A program made the translations under genes and the position numbers. The notes under the pieces are model-generated. The model was not told the DNA's origin and made no database searches. It was given only the letters and a program-made list of their open reading frames with translations. A DNA stretch of 64,000 bases, taken from contig AP025055.1 of assembly GCA_036186865.1 (NCBI GenBank), forward strand, positions 29,369,870 through 29,433,869, read 5' to 3'. Of the stretch, positions 20,013 to 31,919 are shown piece by piece; the stretch's first letter is position 1, and the number at the start of each line of letters is the position of its first letter. This stretch comes from Eustoma russellianum (taxonomy: Eukaryota; Streptophyta; Magnoliopsida; Gentianales; Gentianaceae).

Positions 20013-21931
20013 TCTGGTCTGGTGCACACCATAGCATACATCAAGCTACCCACGGCTAAGGCATAGGGTACCTTCTTCATTCGTTCAAGTTCATCCTTCG
20101 TCTTAGGACATTGCTGCTTTGACAAATTCTTGAACTGTCCTGCTAGAGGTGTAGTCACCGACTTTGCATTTTCCATATTGAATCTCTTCAATACCTTGGA
20201 GATGTAATCTCTTTAGCTCAGCCTCAGCACCTATTTCTTCCTGTCTCTGTCGATGCTGAGCCCCAGTATCTTCTTTGCCGGGCCGAGATCCTCCATGGAA
20301 AATTTCTTGGCTAATTGTTCCTTCAACTTCTTGATCTCATTAGTGCTTCCACCTGCATTAACATGTCATCGACATATAGTAGGAGGATGATGTACGAACC
20401 TTCAAATATTTTGAAGTAACAGCAGTGATCCCCATGGCAGCGCTTGTAGCCAACCTCTGCCATAAAATTGTCAAACTTCTTATACCACTGCCTTGGAGCT
20501 TGTTTCAGTCCGTACAAGCTCTTTTGTAACTTACATACCAGGTCTTCTTTACCGGGTATCTCATAGCCCTGTGGTTGCATCATGTAGATATCTTCATCAA
20601 GATCTCCGTAAAGAAAGGCAGTTTTCACATCAAGCTGTTCTAGATGCAAATCCTCTGCGGCTGTAATACTCAAAACAGTTCTGATAGTAGACAACTTGAC
20701 CACAGGTGAAAAAATCTCGGTGAAGTCAACCCCAGCTTTCTGTTGAAACCCTTTCACAACAAGCCTTGCCTTATACCTTTGAGTGCCGTCAGCTTCTTGC
20801 TTCAACCTGTACACCCACTTGTTCTGAATAATCTTTTTCCCTGGTGGCATCTTTACGAGATCCCAGGTCAGATTGCTCTGTAGAGAGTTCATCTCATCTT
20901 CCATAGCTGACCTCCAGTCATCACTTTTGTCAGAACTCATTGCTTCATCATAACAGCTTGGCTCATCAGAATCATTAAGAAGCAAGTAGTAAAGTGAAGG
21001 TGAGAACCTGGCAGGTGCAGTAATGGTTCTCCTCTCTCTCCGAACAGCAATGGGTGGTGTGACTTGTTCTTCATAAATTTCATGATCCGAGGTCGGCACC
21101 TCGGCAGTCTGGTCAGCAGGTCTGCTCGGCTCGGCCTGACCAACGTCACTTTGCTCAAAGTACTTAGGCTCCTTGGGCTGCTTCTCCTTTTTTACTCTGT
21201 CCTTGTAAAGTATGTTTTCATTGAAAACCACATCTTTACTCCTGATCACTTTCTTCCCTTCATGATCCCACAATCTATATCCAAAACTATTACCTCCATA
21301 GCCAATTAGAGAACATACCTTGGACTTGGAATCAAGTTTTGATCTTTCGTTTGGCTTCAACAGTGCATAAGCAGTGCATCCAAATATTCTGACATGAGCA
21401 AGAGAGATTTTCTTGCCAGTCCACTCTTCTTCAGGAAGTTTACAGTCAATGGCAGTAGATGGTCCTCGGTTATATCAGATAGACAGCGGTATTCACCGCC
21501 TCGGCCCAGAAAGACTTCGGTAGGTCGGCATGTATCCTCATACTCCTTGCCCTTTCACAGATCGTTCTGTTCATTCTTTCAGCGACACCGTTATGTTGAG
21601 GTGTATTGGGCACCGTCTTTTCTCTCCTTATTCCGTTCTCAGCACAATAGTCCTCGAACTCTTTGCTGCAGTACTCTCCACCATTGTCCGACCTCAAGCA
21701 TTTCAGCTTCAGCCCTGTTTCATTCTCAACAAGACTTCTCCATCTTTTAAAGATATAAAATACGTCAGACTTATGTCTCAGAAAGTGCACTCACAGCTTC
21801 CTCGTTGAATCGTCAATGAAAGTGACATAATAACGTGATCCATTCAGAGAAGGCAGATCTGAAGGCCCCCAAACATCTGTGTGAACAAGTTCCAACTTTT
21901 CAGCTCTGGGACATCTCTTGTGCGTTGTAAA
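20013..21931 (-). pseudogene. Tork/Tnt1-like integrase-RT fragment embedded in the SIRE-like complex
   Basis: It begins, on the minus strand, immediately at the edge of LTR b with an integrase start (KLELVHTDVWGPS) and continues through RSDNGGEY and AERMNRT. The integrase-RT linker follows (20323-21360), then RT with LDVKTAFLYGDL, LYGLKQAPRQWY and YVDDMLM. A frameshift after YVDD and two stops follow, then NMENAKSVTTPLAGQF and VCTRPDI. There is no PBS, gag, protease or LTR of its own. The sequence differs clearly from the SIRE-like RT next to it, so it comes from another copia lineage. Confidence 0.87.
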
Positions 21932-24086
21932 TGTTGGACCGTGCACCTGCAATAAACACCACTAGATGGGGGGGTGAATAGTGGTTAGCGGAAGTTACAC
22001 TACAACCCTTTGTTAAAATCTCCTTTGAAAACAGAATCTGAGACCACCTCAGATTCAGAACCCGTTTTTGAAAAATTCACAAATAAATGTACACAACTCC
22101 AAAAATCGTGAAACTTTCCAGAATTAAACTTCAATGTGTTATCAAGACTCTGTCCAAAATTAGATACAAATAAGATCGTTTGACCTTTCAAACAGATAAA
22201 AAGATTCAGATGGTCAATCTGGACAGAATTGGACAGAATGTTGCTGAATTTGCAAAATGTATTTATCTTTGAATACTTGACCAAAAAGATTAATCTTTAT
22301 ATCAAAACACTCCTTAGAAAGTCTAGTTAATGTTTCCAAAAGGCCCTGACCTCAAAAAATTATGGATAAATACAGAATTCAAGTTTTCTCAAAACTGGTC
22401 AGATTGCAGCTAGATTGGAGCAGTTATCTTGCAAAGACTGAAAGACTAACTTTCCCTTGCTCAAATCAAGTAATTCTTGTTGCAAATGAAAGCTAACAGT
22501 CTGAAGTATAACTCCACCAAAAATCACGAATTTTGAAAATGTTTAGCTATTTTTTCAAATTGTGAGAAGTTGTGTGAAAACTGCAGTCAAAAACGGGCAG
22601 AAAACAGAAACAAAGAAATAAGAGAAGAACACCGAGAATTTATCCTAGTTCGGTCAATGTGACCTACTCCAGTCCCAAGGAACACCTTTCCTTGGATTTC
22701 ACTATGGTATGAACCAAATTACAGCAAGAACCAAGCTTGATCCTTGGGTTAAACACCAACCCTATTCAAGACTTGGATGAACACCTTTATGCAACTCTTG
22801 GTTGCAACACCTCTATCACCTATTGATGTAGCCTTATAGATTTGGCTAATCAATCTTACAAATAAGACACAAGAAGGTGTGTATAGTGTAGCTGGACAAC
22901 AACTAGAAATGGAACACCTTAGCTACACAAAGTATGAACGAAAATATGAAAAGAGAATAGCAAGACAACAATCTTCAATTTTTGCTTTCAAGTGTGTGTC
23001 TTCTCTTCTTCACCTTGCCTTCTATTTATAGAGTGAATTGATGGCATATTCCCTCCAACTTTTAGACCATGTGATGACTGAGAATTTTGAATTAAAACAC
23101 CTCCATAATCATCTCCAACAATCTTGTCTCCATTACATTCAAATTTGAAATTTCAAGTTGTCAACTTTTGCCAACTAGCTTGCTTTTGGTTTGTCTTCTT
23201 GTCTCCAGCTCATAAAATGAGAAAAACATCATCTCCATCTGTATAATCACGTTTTGGAGGCTGTGTATATGTATACCAACTCAGATTTTTGAGGAGAAAT
23301 CAACAAATAATAGTTGACAAGGTTATGTCAACATATAATATCAAAATTCTCATTTCTCCTTGACATATTGTGATGAATCTTGCACCAAGGACACCTTGTA
23401 ATCTCTGAAAGATGATGATTAAGAACCTCCAATAACATATATATAAGAGTCTTCAAGAGAAAATAGAACATGACATCGAATACCGTCACATATCCCGCTA
23501 CCGTCGATAAAATCATCAAATGAGAGAATAAAATAGATAACCACCAAATAATCTTCAAGAATATACTAAATGAACTCCAGAATGAATATAATAAGATACT
23601 CAAGAGATTCCTTGAGTAAAAATACCGAAACTGTCTTCGGGGGTAAAATGACCAAAATGCCCCTAGTGAGATAAAACTCCAGAAATGACCCCGATGGTCA
23701 GAATTAAACATAATAACACCTTCTTGATAATAAATAAGATGATAATATCTTCTTGAATCATATTCACCATGTCGAGTACCTACAAAACTCAAAATACCAC
23801 TTTTGCCCTTTTTGGTAAGTTGTAGAAACTTCGAGGGCATTTTAGTCACAAGATATTATCATCATAAAAATCACATAATCACAACATGATAAACATATAT
23901 AAATCATGTAAAAATAAAAACAACTATTTTATCACATTTTAGAAAAATATTTCTAACAACCCTAGACACCGTGTCATTTTTCTTCACTTATTCAACTCTT
24001 TCATTTATAACACCATATGTGATATTTTTAAGTATTCATCACTTAAAATCATGACTTTGAAAATTATCCAAACATATTTCTCAACA
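21932..24086 (-). repeat. LTR b of the complex (2155 bp, internal)
   Basis: Same ends as LTR a and c, but about 170 bp longer because of a segment around 23710-23880 absent from both others. Its right half is clearly more diverged. TATA box at 23022-23031. The left neighbour (cgttgtaaa) is Tork-like pol, not a TSD; the right neighbour is a polypurine tract (24087-24100). Confidence 0.92.
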
Positions 24087-24396
24087 TTCTCCCCCTTTTG
24101 GATGATTTCAAAATAACCTAACATGATTTTAATGTCACAACTTATAACCAAAGGTTTAACCAAATGTTTAACCAAAAGTTTAACCAAATGTTTTCAACTA
24201 TGTTTTCAACATTTAAATAGTATGCCGCTCCCCCTCAACTCATACTCTTCCCCTTAACCTATGCTCCAAAATTTATACCAATAAAAACTTAGCATATGAT
24301 TCATCATGACTTACCAAGTAAAACATGACTTACCAACTAAAATCATGTTCTTATTCTATCTCCCCCTTTATTTTGCAAATCATGCAAAAGATAGAA
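24087..24396 (-). other. Pol 3' untranslated region with polypurine tract
   Basis: Between pol and LTR b. The minus strand AAAAGGGGGAGAA tract is at 24087-24100. A small tandem expansion of a TTAACCAAA-type unit lies at about 24148-24200, single-copy in the left unit. No additional ORF is present, unlike the second SIRE-like element at 55537-64000. Confidence 0.75.
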
Positions 24397-27300
24397 CTAT
24401 ACAATGGTATCGTAAGTCATCATTCCTAATTTGGCTCGTAAGTTTTCAAAAGTGGCTTGATTAAGGGGTTTGGTGAAGATGTCAGCGATTTGATGATCAG
24501 TTCTTATGTGGTTTATCACTATATCCTCATTTTGAACATGATCACGAAGAAAGTGATATCGCACCTCAATGTGTTTGGCCTTAGAATGAAGCACCGGATT
24601 CCGTGAAAGATTGATTGCACTTGTGCTATCGCAGAAAATTGGAATCTTATTCATTTTAATGCCAAAATCACTAAGTTGCTGTTTAAGCCAAAGTATTTGG
24701 GTAGTACATAAACTCAAAGCAATATACTCGGCTTCAGTGGTAGAAAGAGCTACACTAGCTTGCTTTTTAGAAAACCAAGAGATCAAATTGGTTCCTATAA
24801 ATTGACATGTACCGCTAGTGGATTTTCTATCTAACCTGCAACCACCATAATCAGCATCACTATATGCGTGTAATTCCAACTTAGCGTTTCTATCATACCA
24901 CAGTCCTAAGTGAGGTGTATGCTTAAGATATCTAAAGATCTTTTTCACTGCATTGTAATGTGATACCTTAGGACAAGATTGAAACCTAGCACACATACAC
25001 ACACTAAACATAATATCAGGTCTTGATGCAGTTAAGTATAACAATGAGCCAATCATAGACCTATAAAGTGTGTCATCAAAAGATTTACCATTTTCATCCT
25101 TATCAAGTTTGGTACTAACACTCATAGGGGTAGTTGTAGGTTTCAACTCTTCAAAGCCAAACTTCTTAATCATATCATTGACATACTTAAGTTGGCTAAT
25201 GTGAATTCCTTGAGGGGTTTGTTTGATTTGAAGTCCTAAGAAATAATTCAACTCTCCTACCATTGACATTTCAAACTCTGACTTCATACATTCTTCGAAG
25301 TCTTTTACTAAAGTAGGGTTAGTTGAACCAAAGATTATATCATCTACGTATATTTGAACTATTAACAAATCATTACCTTTTCTTCTTAGGAATAATGTGT
25401 TGTCGATGGTTCCCCTTTGATAATTATTTGCAATAAGAAAGTTTGCAAATCTATCATACCAAGCTCTTGGAGCTTGTTTCAAACCATATAGAGCTTTCTT
25501 AAGCTTGTAAACATGGTTAGGATTCTTTGGATCTTCGAATCCAGGGGTTTGTTTGACAAACACCTCTTCTTGAATGTATCCATTCAAGAATGCACTCTTG
25601 ACATCCATTTGGAAGAGCTTAATATTGCTTAGACTTGCAATCGCAAGTAATAATCTAATTGCTTCTAGTCGTGCAACGGGTGCAAAGGTTTCTTCATAAT
25701 CTATTCCTTCTTGTTGATTATAATCTTTTGCGACTAGTCTAGCCTTATTCCTTGTAATATTTCCTTGTTCATCCATTTTATTCCTAAAGACCCATTTAGT
25801 TCCTATGATAGACTTGTCTTCAGGTTTAGGCACTAAGTCCCACACGTTGTTCCTTGTGAATTGATTTAATTCCTCATGCATAGCATCTATCCATGATACA
25901 TCGCCTAAGGCTTCCTTAATATTTTTAGGTTCTAAGTGTGATATTAAGATATGCCCTTCAGCTTGACTTATGTTTCTACGCGTTCTAACCCCAACACTTG
26001 GATCACCAATGATTAGCTCTTTAGGGTGTTTATGTTTATCTTCTATAAGCCACCAATTCCTAAGTTGACTAGGTTCACCTTCTTCTAGTTCAAATGTTTC
26101 ATTCGTGTGAACATTTTCATATACAATTGGAACATCCTGTAAGTTAGATAGATTATCTTCCAATTGTAAAATTTCTTGATTTATTTCACCTAAATGTTCA
26201 TGCACATCTTGTTCAGGGGAAGTTGGTTCTAGATGATCATGAACAGGCTCAAGTAATATATCATCATCATCAAACATATTTTCAACATTATTCTCTTGTT
26301 TCTTTTTATCACTTACATCAAAATATGCATTCTCATTGAATTTCACATGTATAGATTCAATTATTTTTCTAGATGCATGATTATAACACCTATATGCCTT
26401 TGAGTTAGTTGAATATCCAACAAATATGCATTCAATAGACTTTTGTTCAAATTTATCTAGATTATCTTTGGTATTAAGTACAAAACATTTACACCCAAAT
26501 ACTCTAAGATAATCTACCTTAGGTTGTCTATTATTCAATAACTCATATGGTGTTTTATTTAATTTCTTTCTAATAGAAAGCATATTTATTATATAACATG
26601 CACAACTAACATCTTCAGCCCACAAATATCTAGGTACTTTGTTTTCACACAACATAGTTCTAGCTATTTCTTGTAGTGTTCTATTTTTACGTTCGACAAC
26701 TCCATTGAGTTGTGGTGTTCTTGGTGGTGAGAATTCATGTTTTATTCCATGTAATTCACAAAACTTAATTATATCTTTGTTTTTAAATTCTCCACCTCTA
26801 TCACTTCTAATTCTTTTAACATTTTCTTCATAAAGATTTTCAAGTTGCTTAATAAGATTTTCGATTACCAATGGAGCATCGTCTTTGTGTGTTAAGAACA
26901 ATGTCCATGTGTATCGTGAGTAATCATCTACTATGACACACACATAGTAGTGTCCACCTAGACTTCTTGTCCTACTTGGACCAAATAAGTCTAAGTGAAG
27001 CAGTTCTAGTACATGACTAGTACTCACTTCATGTTTTGATTTCATTGTCTCTTTTATATGTTTTCCTTTAATACATGTTTCACATAATTGAAAATTATGT
27101 AAGTCTAACTTAGGCATTCCTCTAATTAGATTCTTCTTAGATAATCTTTCTATGGTTGAAACTCCTATATGGCCTAGTCGTCTATGCCATAAGTTCACAT
27201 CTAAGTAATGTGATACTAAACACTTAATCCTAGCATTTAATATGTTATTTAGTGATAGTGTGTAAATGTTACCATCCCTATTTCCTTTTAGTACAATTTC

Positions 27301-27552
27301 TCCTTTTTCATTTATTATATCACAACAATTAGGAAGAAAAGAGACATGATAACCAGAATCTATAAGTTGCGAAATACTTAATAAATTGTAAGAAAGATTG
27401 CTTACTAACAACACATTTCGTATTTGAAATGTGTTAGGATCCCCAATTGTTTCTTTTCCAATAACCTTGCCTTGGTTGTTGTCACCGAATGTCACCTTTC
27501 CTCCATTATCGATTTGTTCCAGTTCGGTGAATAGTTTGGGGTTGCCCGTCAT
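24397..27552 (-). CDS. SIRE-like copia pol (protease end, integrase, RT, RNase H)
   Basis: 1051 codons, essentially intact. In order: end of protease (MTGNPKLF follows the catalytic DSG at about 27580), HHCC zinc region (LWHRRLGH...CETCIKGKH, about 121-165), integrase with LDLFGPS, RSDRGGEF and ERKNRT (about 186, 246, 282), a long acidic linker, RT with QMDVKSAFLNG and YVDDIIFG (about 735). RNase H follows with YSDADYGG (about 897), TEAEYIAL (about 940) and CDSTSAINLSRNP. Catalytic residues appear present throughout. Expression as a polyprotein is blocked by stops and a frameshift upstream (27638-28928). Sequence style fits the SIRE/Maximus lineage. Confidence 0.93.
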   Translation of the reverse strand: MTGNPKLFTELEQIDNGGKVTFGDNNQGKVIGKETIGDPNTFQIRNVLLVSNLSYNLLSISQLIDSGYHVSFLPNCCDIINEKGEIVLKGNRDGNIYTLSLNNILNARIKCLVSHYLDVNLWHRRLGHIGVSTIERLSKKNLIRGMPKLDLHNFQLCETCIKGKHIKETMKSKHEVSTSHVLELLHLDLFGPSRTRSLGGHYYVCVIVDDYSRYTWTLFLTHKDDAPLVIENLIKQLENLYEENVKRIRSDRGGEFKNKDIIKFCELHGIKHEFSPPRTPQLNGVVERKNRTLQEIARTMLCENKVPRYLWAEDVSCACYIINMLSIRKKLNKTPYELLNNRQPKVDYLRVFGCKCFVLNTKDNLDKFEQKSIECIFVGYSTNSKAYRCYNHASRKIIESIHVKFNENAYFDVSDKKKQENNVENMFDDDDILLEPVHDHLEPTSPEQDVHEHLGEINQEILQLEDNLSNLQDVPIVYENVHTNETFELEEGEPSQLRNWWLIEDKHKHPKELIIGDPSVGVRTRRNISQAEGHILISHLEPKNIKEALGDVSWIDAMHEELNQFTRNNVWDLVPKPEDKSIIGTKWVFRNKMDEQGNITRNKARLVAKDYNQQEGIDYEETFAPVARLEAIRLLLAIASLSNIKLFQMDVKSAFLNGYIQEEVFVKQTPGFEDPKNPNHVYKLKKALYGLKQAPRAWYDRFANFLIANNYQRGTIDNTLFLRRKGNDLLIVQIYVDDIIFGSTNPTLVKDFEECMKSEFEMSMVGELNYFLGLQIKQTPQGIHISQLKYVNDMIKKFGFEELKPTTTPMSVSTKLDKDENGKSFDDTLYRSMIGSLLYLTASRPDIMFSVCMCARFQSCPKVSHYNAVKKIFRYLKHTPHLGLWYDRNAKLELHAYSDADYGGCRLDRKSTSGTCQFIGTNLISWFSKKQASVALSTTEAEYIALSLCTTQILWLKQQLSDFGIKMNKIPIFCDSTSAINLSRNPVLHSKAKHIEVRYHFLRDHVQNEDIVINHIRTDHQIADIFTKPLNQATFENLRAKLGMMTYDTIV

Positions 27553-27921
27553 GTGCCTTGAACACCCGCTATCTAAAAACCACTTGGTTTTTAGATTCTT
27601 TGACTTTGCCTCCTTCTTGTACTCTTTACAATTTTCCTACAATGGAGACAAAGTTTTAGGTACCCTTTACTTGGGTCCTTGAAAGTTAGAGGTTCCATTC
27701 TTGTTTATATACCCTTTGGGTATCCAAACTTGGATGTACCTTTTGGGTACATATTCGGCTTTTTCATAAGTTGAATAAAGAGGATTAACATGTATTTGAC
27801 GATTCCATTTAAAAGATGTCACATTGTCATACATATTATATCTTGGTTTATATGCATCATATTTTGGCCAACTATGATAATGAGTATGAGGCATATGATT
27901 TTGTTTCTTGAATGGCGCCAT
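27553..27921 (-). pseudogene. Protease N-terminal region and gag C-terminus, broken
   Basis: The catalytic WFLDSGCSRHM lies at about 27560-27590 in the pol frame. Upstream, two stops (about 27638 and 27664) interrupt it, and a frame change near 27900-27920 separates it from the coiled-coil part of gag. Confidence 0.8.
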
Positions 27922-29816
27922 GTATTATAATCATATGATGTATGTGAATTCCTATAAGTCTTATAAGGAGGATATGTATGTTGCCTATATTTAGGTTTAT
28001 ATGTATTATAATAAGTTGGATGCATTTGATTTTGCTTAGACACATTTTTATACATATATGCATAATTTTTATGTGATCTAGATGAAAATTTTTGCCTTGA
28101 TGCTTTTGGATGTGCATGTTGTATTTTTACCTTAGAATGAATAGAGGAAGGAGTAGGCAAAATATGTACATTTGATTTAGTTGTACTATATGGAAATTTA
28201 GACTTAGATGATATAAAATTAGTCTTTTTGTCTAACTTGTCATTTTCTTCTGTATAGCCTAACTCCTTTTTATCATTTCTATATTTTTGTGACGAAATTA
28301 AAGTATCTAACATATTGGTTCCAGACTTAAACTGTTCCAACATTTTTTCTAAGTCTATTTTAGATGTAGTAAGTTGTGCTATTTCTTTTTCACAATTAAC
28401 TAACTTATTTTTTAATATATTATTTTTAGTTTTCAATGTATTTTCATTTTTCCTATGTGACTCAATTTTAATCTTAAGAGATTCAAGAGTATTAGTAGAC
28501 TCTTGTTTAAAAGATTCTAACTGATCAGAAAATTCCAAGTTGGACGTCTTCAACTTATCATTTTCTTCAGTTAGTTTCTTTTTCTCTTTAGATAGCCTTT
28601 TACAGTGAGCATGCATCTTTAAGAATTCTTCATACATTTCATCAAATGACATTTCGTTATCAGAATCTATATCAGAAGAAGATATTACCTCGTTGGATAC
28701 GAAGCAGACTTGAGCTTCTTCATTTTCTGAGTCAGATGAGTCGCTCCATGTGCTCGCCTTCATTGCTCGTTTGCCTTTTCTTACATTTGGCTCCTTTGTT
28801 TTGGACCATTGAGGCTCCTTGTCTTTGACTTGCTTATGATTGTTATTATTATTTTTCTTTTCCGGACAATTGTAAGAAATGTGTCCTTTTTGACCACATT
28901 CATAGCATTTTAATTCTCTATTATTCTACTTGTTATTATTAAAATTATTTTTCTTTGGTTGAGAAGAGGATGAAGAAGACTGTTGTCTATTTCGATTAGG
29001 CTGTTTGAAAAACTTTCTAAGTTTTCTAGCTATTAATATTAAATCATCATCTAATTCACTATCACTATTACTTCCATCATTGTTTCTATGAGATGACTCG
29101 GATGATTTGAAAGCAACAGACTTACTTGACATCTTTGATAATTCAGATTTTCGTTGATTCAATTTTACCTCGTATACTTTGAGTGATCCTATTAATTCAT
29201 CAATCTTAGTAATTGACTTTGTTTCTTCGATTGCCGTCACCTTTGGATCCCATTTAGCAGGAAGACTTCGCAACACCTTTTGAACCTTCTCATTGTTTGT
29301 AAAAGATTTACCTAAAGCTTCAAGTGCATTGAAGATGTTAGTAATTCTCAAATCCATAGATGTTATGGATTTGTTTGGCAGCATTTTGAAAGATTCAAGT
29401 TCAGTCATAAGCATGTTTATCTTCGACTCTTTTACACCACTTGTTCCTTCATGTTTTAACACTAAAGACTTCCACATATCATGAGCACTAGTACAATTCG
29501 ATACATAACCTGCTTCAGAAACACTAAGTCCATTCAAAAGTAATTGCATTGCTTTGGCATTCATAGACATTTTCTTTTTATCTTCAGTTGACCATTCACT
29601 TTTATATTTCTCTACTTCTTGTGTAACTTCATTAACTTTTTCAATTTTCGTTGGAATGTACGGCCCATCTTCAACTATAGACCATAAATCAATGACTATA
29701 GCCATTAAGAATAGCCTCATCCTAAGTTTCCAATGAACAAAATTATTACCGTCAAAAAGAGGAGGGCGTTGGGTAGACATACCTTCCATTTCACCTTTGT
29801 GAGAAACAATAGCCAT
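27819..29816 (-). pseudogene. SIRE-like gag with zinc knuckle and coiled coil, one internal stop
   Basis: The first part (start about 29816, MAIVSHKGEM, or 29786) holds the UBN2-type gag core (PPLFDGNNFVHWKLRMRLFL). A TAG at 28926-28928 interrupts a frame that reopens at once into a zinc knuckle (CYECGQKGHISYNC). A long charged coiled-coil segment follows (28763 downward: KEKKKLTEENDKLK, heptad-rich), ending in a basic Tyr/His-rich tail. Both halves are in the same frame, so one codon separates them. Long coiled-coil gags are characteristic of SIRE/Maximus elements. Confidence 0.85.
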
Positions 29817-29915
29817 AGTATGTACCTTGGATTTGAGACAAGTAGTATATAATGAATCGTTGTTTCTTGGCCTTGTATGGTGTTGAATCTTGCTACTTTT
29901 GAGTGGTGTTGGTCT

Positions 29916-29928
29916 GGCTCTAATACCA
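29916..29928 (-). other. Primer-binding site of the SIRE-like unit
   Basis: The minus strand reads TGGTATTAGAGCC, one change from TGGTATCAGAGCC, 2 nt inside LTR c. LTR b has no such site beside it. Confidence 0.88.
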
Positions 29929-29930
29929 AA

Positions 29931-31914
29931 TGTTGGACCGTGCACCTGCAATAAACACCACTAGATGGGGGGTGAATAGTGGTTAGCGGAAATTACACTA
30001 CAACCCTTTGTTAAAATCTCCTTTGAAAACAGAATCTGAGACCACCTCAGATTCAGAACCCGTTTTTGAAAAATTCACAAATAAATGTACACAACTCCAA
30101 AAATCGTGAAACTTTCTAGAATTGAACTTCAATGTGTTAGCAAGACTCTGTCCAAAAATCAGATACAAATAAGATCGTTTGACCCTTCAAACAAATAAAA
30201 AGATTCAGATGGTCAAACAGGACAGAATTGGATAGAATGTTGCTGAATTTGCAAAATGCATTTCTCTTTGAATACTTGACCAAAAAGATTAATCTTTATA
30301 TCAAAACACTCCTTAGAAAGTCTAGTTAATGTTTCCAAAAGGCCCTGACCTCAAAAAATTATGGATAAATACAGAATTCAAGTTTTCTCAAAACTGGTCA
30401 GATTGCAGCTAGATTGGAGCAGTTATCTTGCAAAGACTGAAAGACTAACTTTCCCTTGCTCAAATCAAGTGATTCTTGTTGCAAATGAAAGCTAACAGTC
30501 TGAAGTATAACTCCACCAAAAATCACGAATTTTGAAAATGTTTAGCTATTTTTTCAAATTGTGAGAAGTTGTGTGAAAACTGCAGTCAAAAACGGGCAGA
30601 AAACAGAAACAAAGAAATAAGAGAAGAACACCGAGAATTTATCCTGGTTCGGTCAATGTGACCTACTCCAGTCCCAAGGAACACCTTTCCTTGGATTTCA
30701 CTATGGTATGAACCAAATTACAGCAAGAACCAAGCTTGATCCTTGGGTTAAACACCAACCCTATTCAAGACTTGGATGAACACCTTTATGCAACTCTTGG
30801 TTGCAACACCTCTATCACCTATTGATGTAGCCTTATAGATTTGGCTAATCAGTCTTACAAATAAGACACAAGAAGGTGTGTATAGTGTAGCTGGACAACA
30901 ACTAGAAATGGAACACCTTAGCTACACAAAGTATGAACGAAAATATGAAAAGAGAATAGCAAGACAACAATCTTCAATTTTTGTTTTCAAGTGTGTGTCT
31001 TCTCTTCTTCACCTTGCCTTCTATTTATAGAGTGAATTGATGGCATATTCCCTCCAACTTTTAGACCATGTGATGACTGAGAATTTTGAATTAAAACACC
31101 TCCATAATCATCTCCAACAATCTTGTCTCCATTACATTCAAATTTGAAATTTCAAGTTGTCAACTTTTGCCAACTAGCTTGCTTTTGGTTTGTCTTCTTG
31201 TCTCCAACTCATAAAATGAGAAAAACATCATCTCCACCTGTATAATCACGTTTTGGAGGCTGTGTATATGTATACCATCTCAGATTTTTGAGGAAAAATC
31301 AACAAATAATAGTTGACAAGGTTATGTCAACATATAATATCAAAATTCCCATTTCTCCTTGACATATTGTGATGACTATTGCACCAAGGACACCTTGTAA
31401 TCTCTAAAAGATGATGATTAATATCCTCTTATAACATATATAAGAGGGTCTTCAAGAAAAAATAGAATGTGATATCTCAAATCGTCACATATCCAGCTTT
31501 AGTCAATAATATCATCGGTTGAGAGAATAAGATATAAGATCACCATATAATCTTCAAAATAATAATAACACAGCTCCAGAATGAAGATAATAATATGCTC
31601 AAGAGATTCCTTGAGTGAAAATACCAAAAATACCCTTGGGGGTAAAATGACCAAAATACCTCTGGTGTGAGAAAACTCCAGAAATGCCCCCGATGGTCAA
31701 AAATAATCACAATATGATAAACATATATAAATCATGTAAAAATAAAAACAACTATTTTATCATATTTTAGAAAAATATTTCTAACAACCCTAGACATCGT
31801 GTCATTTTTCTTCACTTATTCAACTCTTTCATTTATAACACCATATGTGACATTTTTAAGTATTCATCACTTAAAATCATGACTTTGAAAATTATCCAAA
31901 CATATTTCTCAACA
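29931..31914 (-). repeat. LTR c of the complex (1984 bp, 5' LTR), mosaic
   Basis: Same ends as LTRs a and b. TATA box CTATAAATAG (minus) at 31021-31030. It resembles LTR b from about 30345 to 31175 and LTR a from about 31200 to the end, including lack of the LTR b-specific segment. Confidence 0.9.
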
Positions 31915-31919
31915 GTACT
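31915..31919. repeat. TSD of nested copia complex, right copy (gtact)
   Basis: See 16148-16152; one mismatch. Confidence 0.7.

Larger units (their letters stand above)
16153..31914 (-). mobile_element. Three-LTR SIRE-like copia complex with chimeric interior
   Basis: The layout on the plus strand is LTR a (16153-18134), a SIRE-like pol fragment (18135 to about 20012), a Tork/Tnt1-like integrase-RT fragment (about 20013-21931), LTR b (21932-24086), a fuller SIRE-like internal region (24087-29930), and LTR c (29931-31914). The outer LTRs are flanked by near-matching 5-bp repeats, so the array behaves as one insertion. An LTR-internal-LTR-internal-LTR layout is what unequal recombination between LTRs gives. 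The foreign piece needs an additional recombination or template-switch event. Confidence 0.85.

Noticed and set aside
21926..21931. TSD for LTR b to c as a separate solo element
   Set aside because: The base pairs left of LTR b (gtaaa) do not match those right of LTR c (gtact), whereas LTR a and c flanks (gtacc/gtact) do to within one base.
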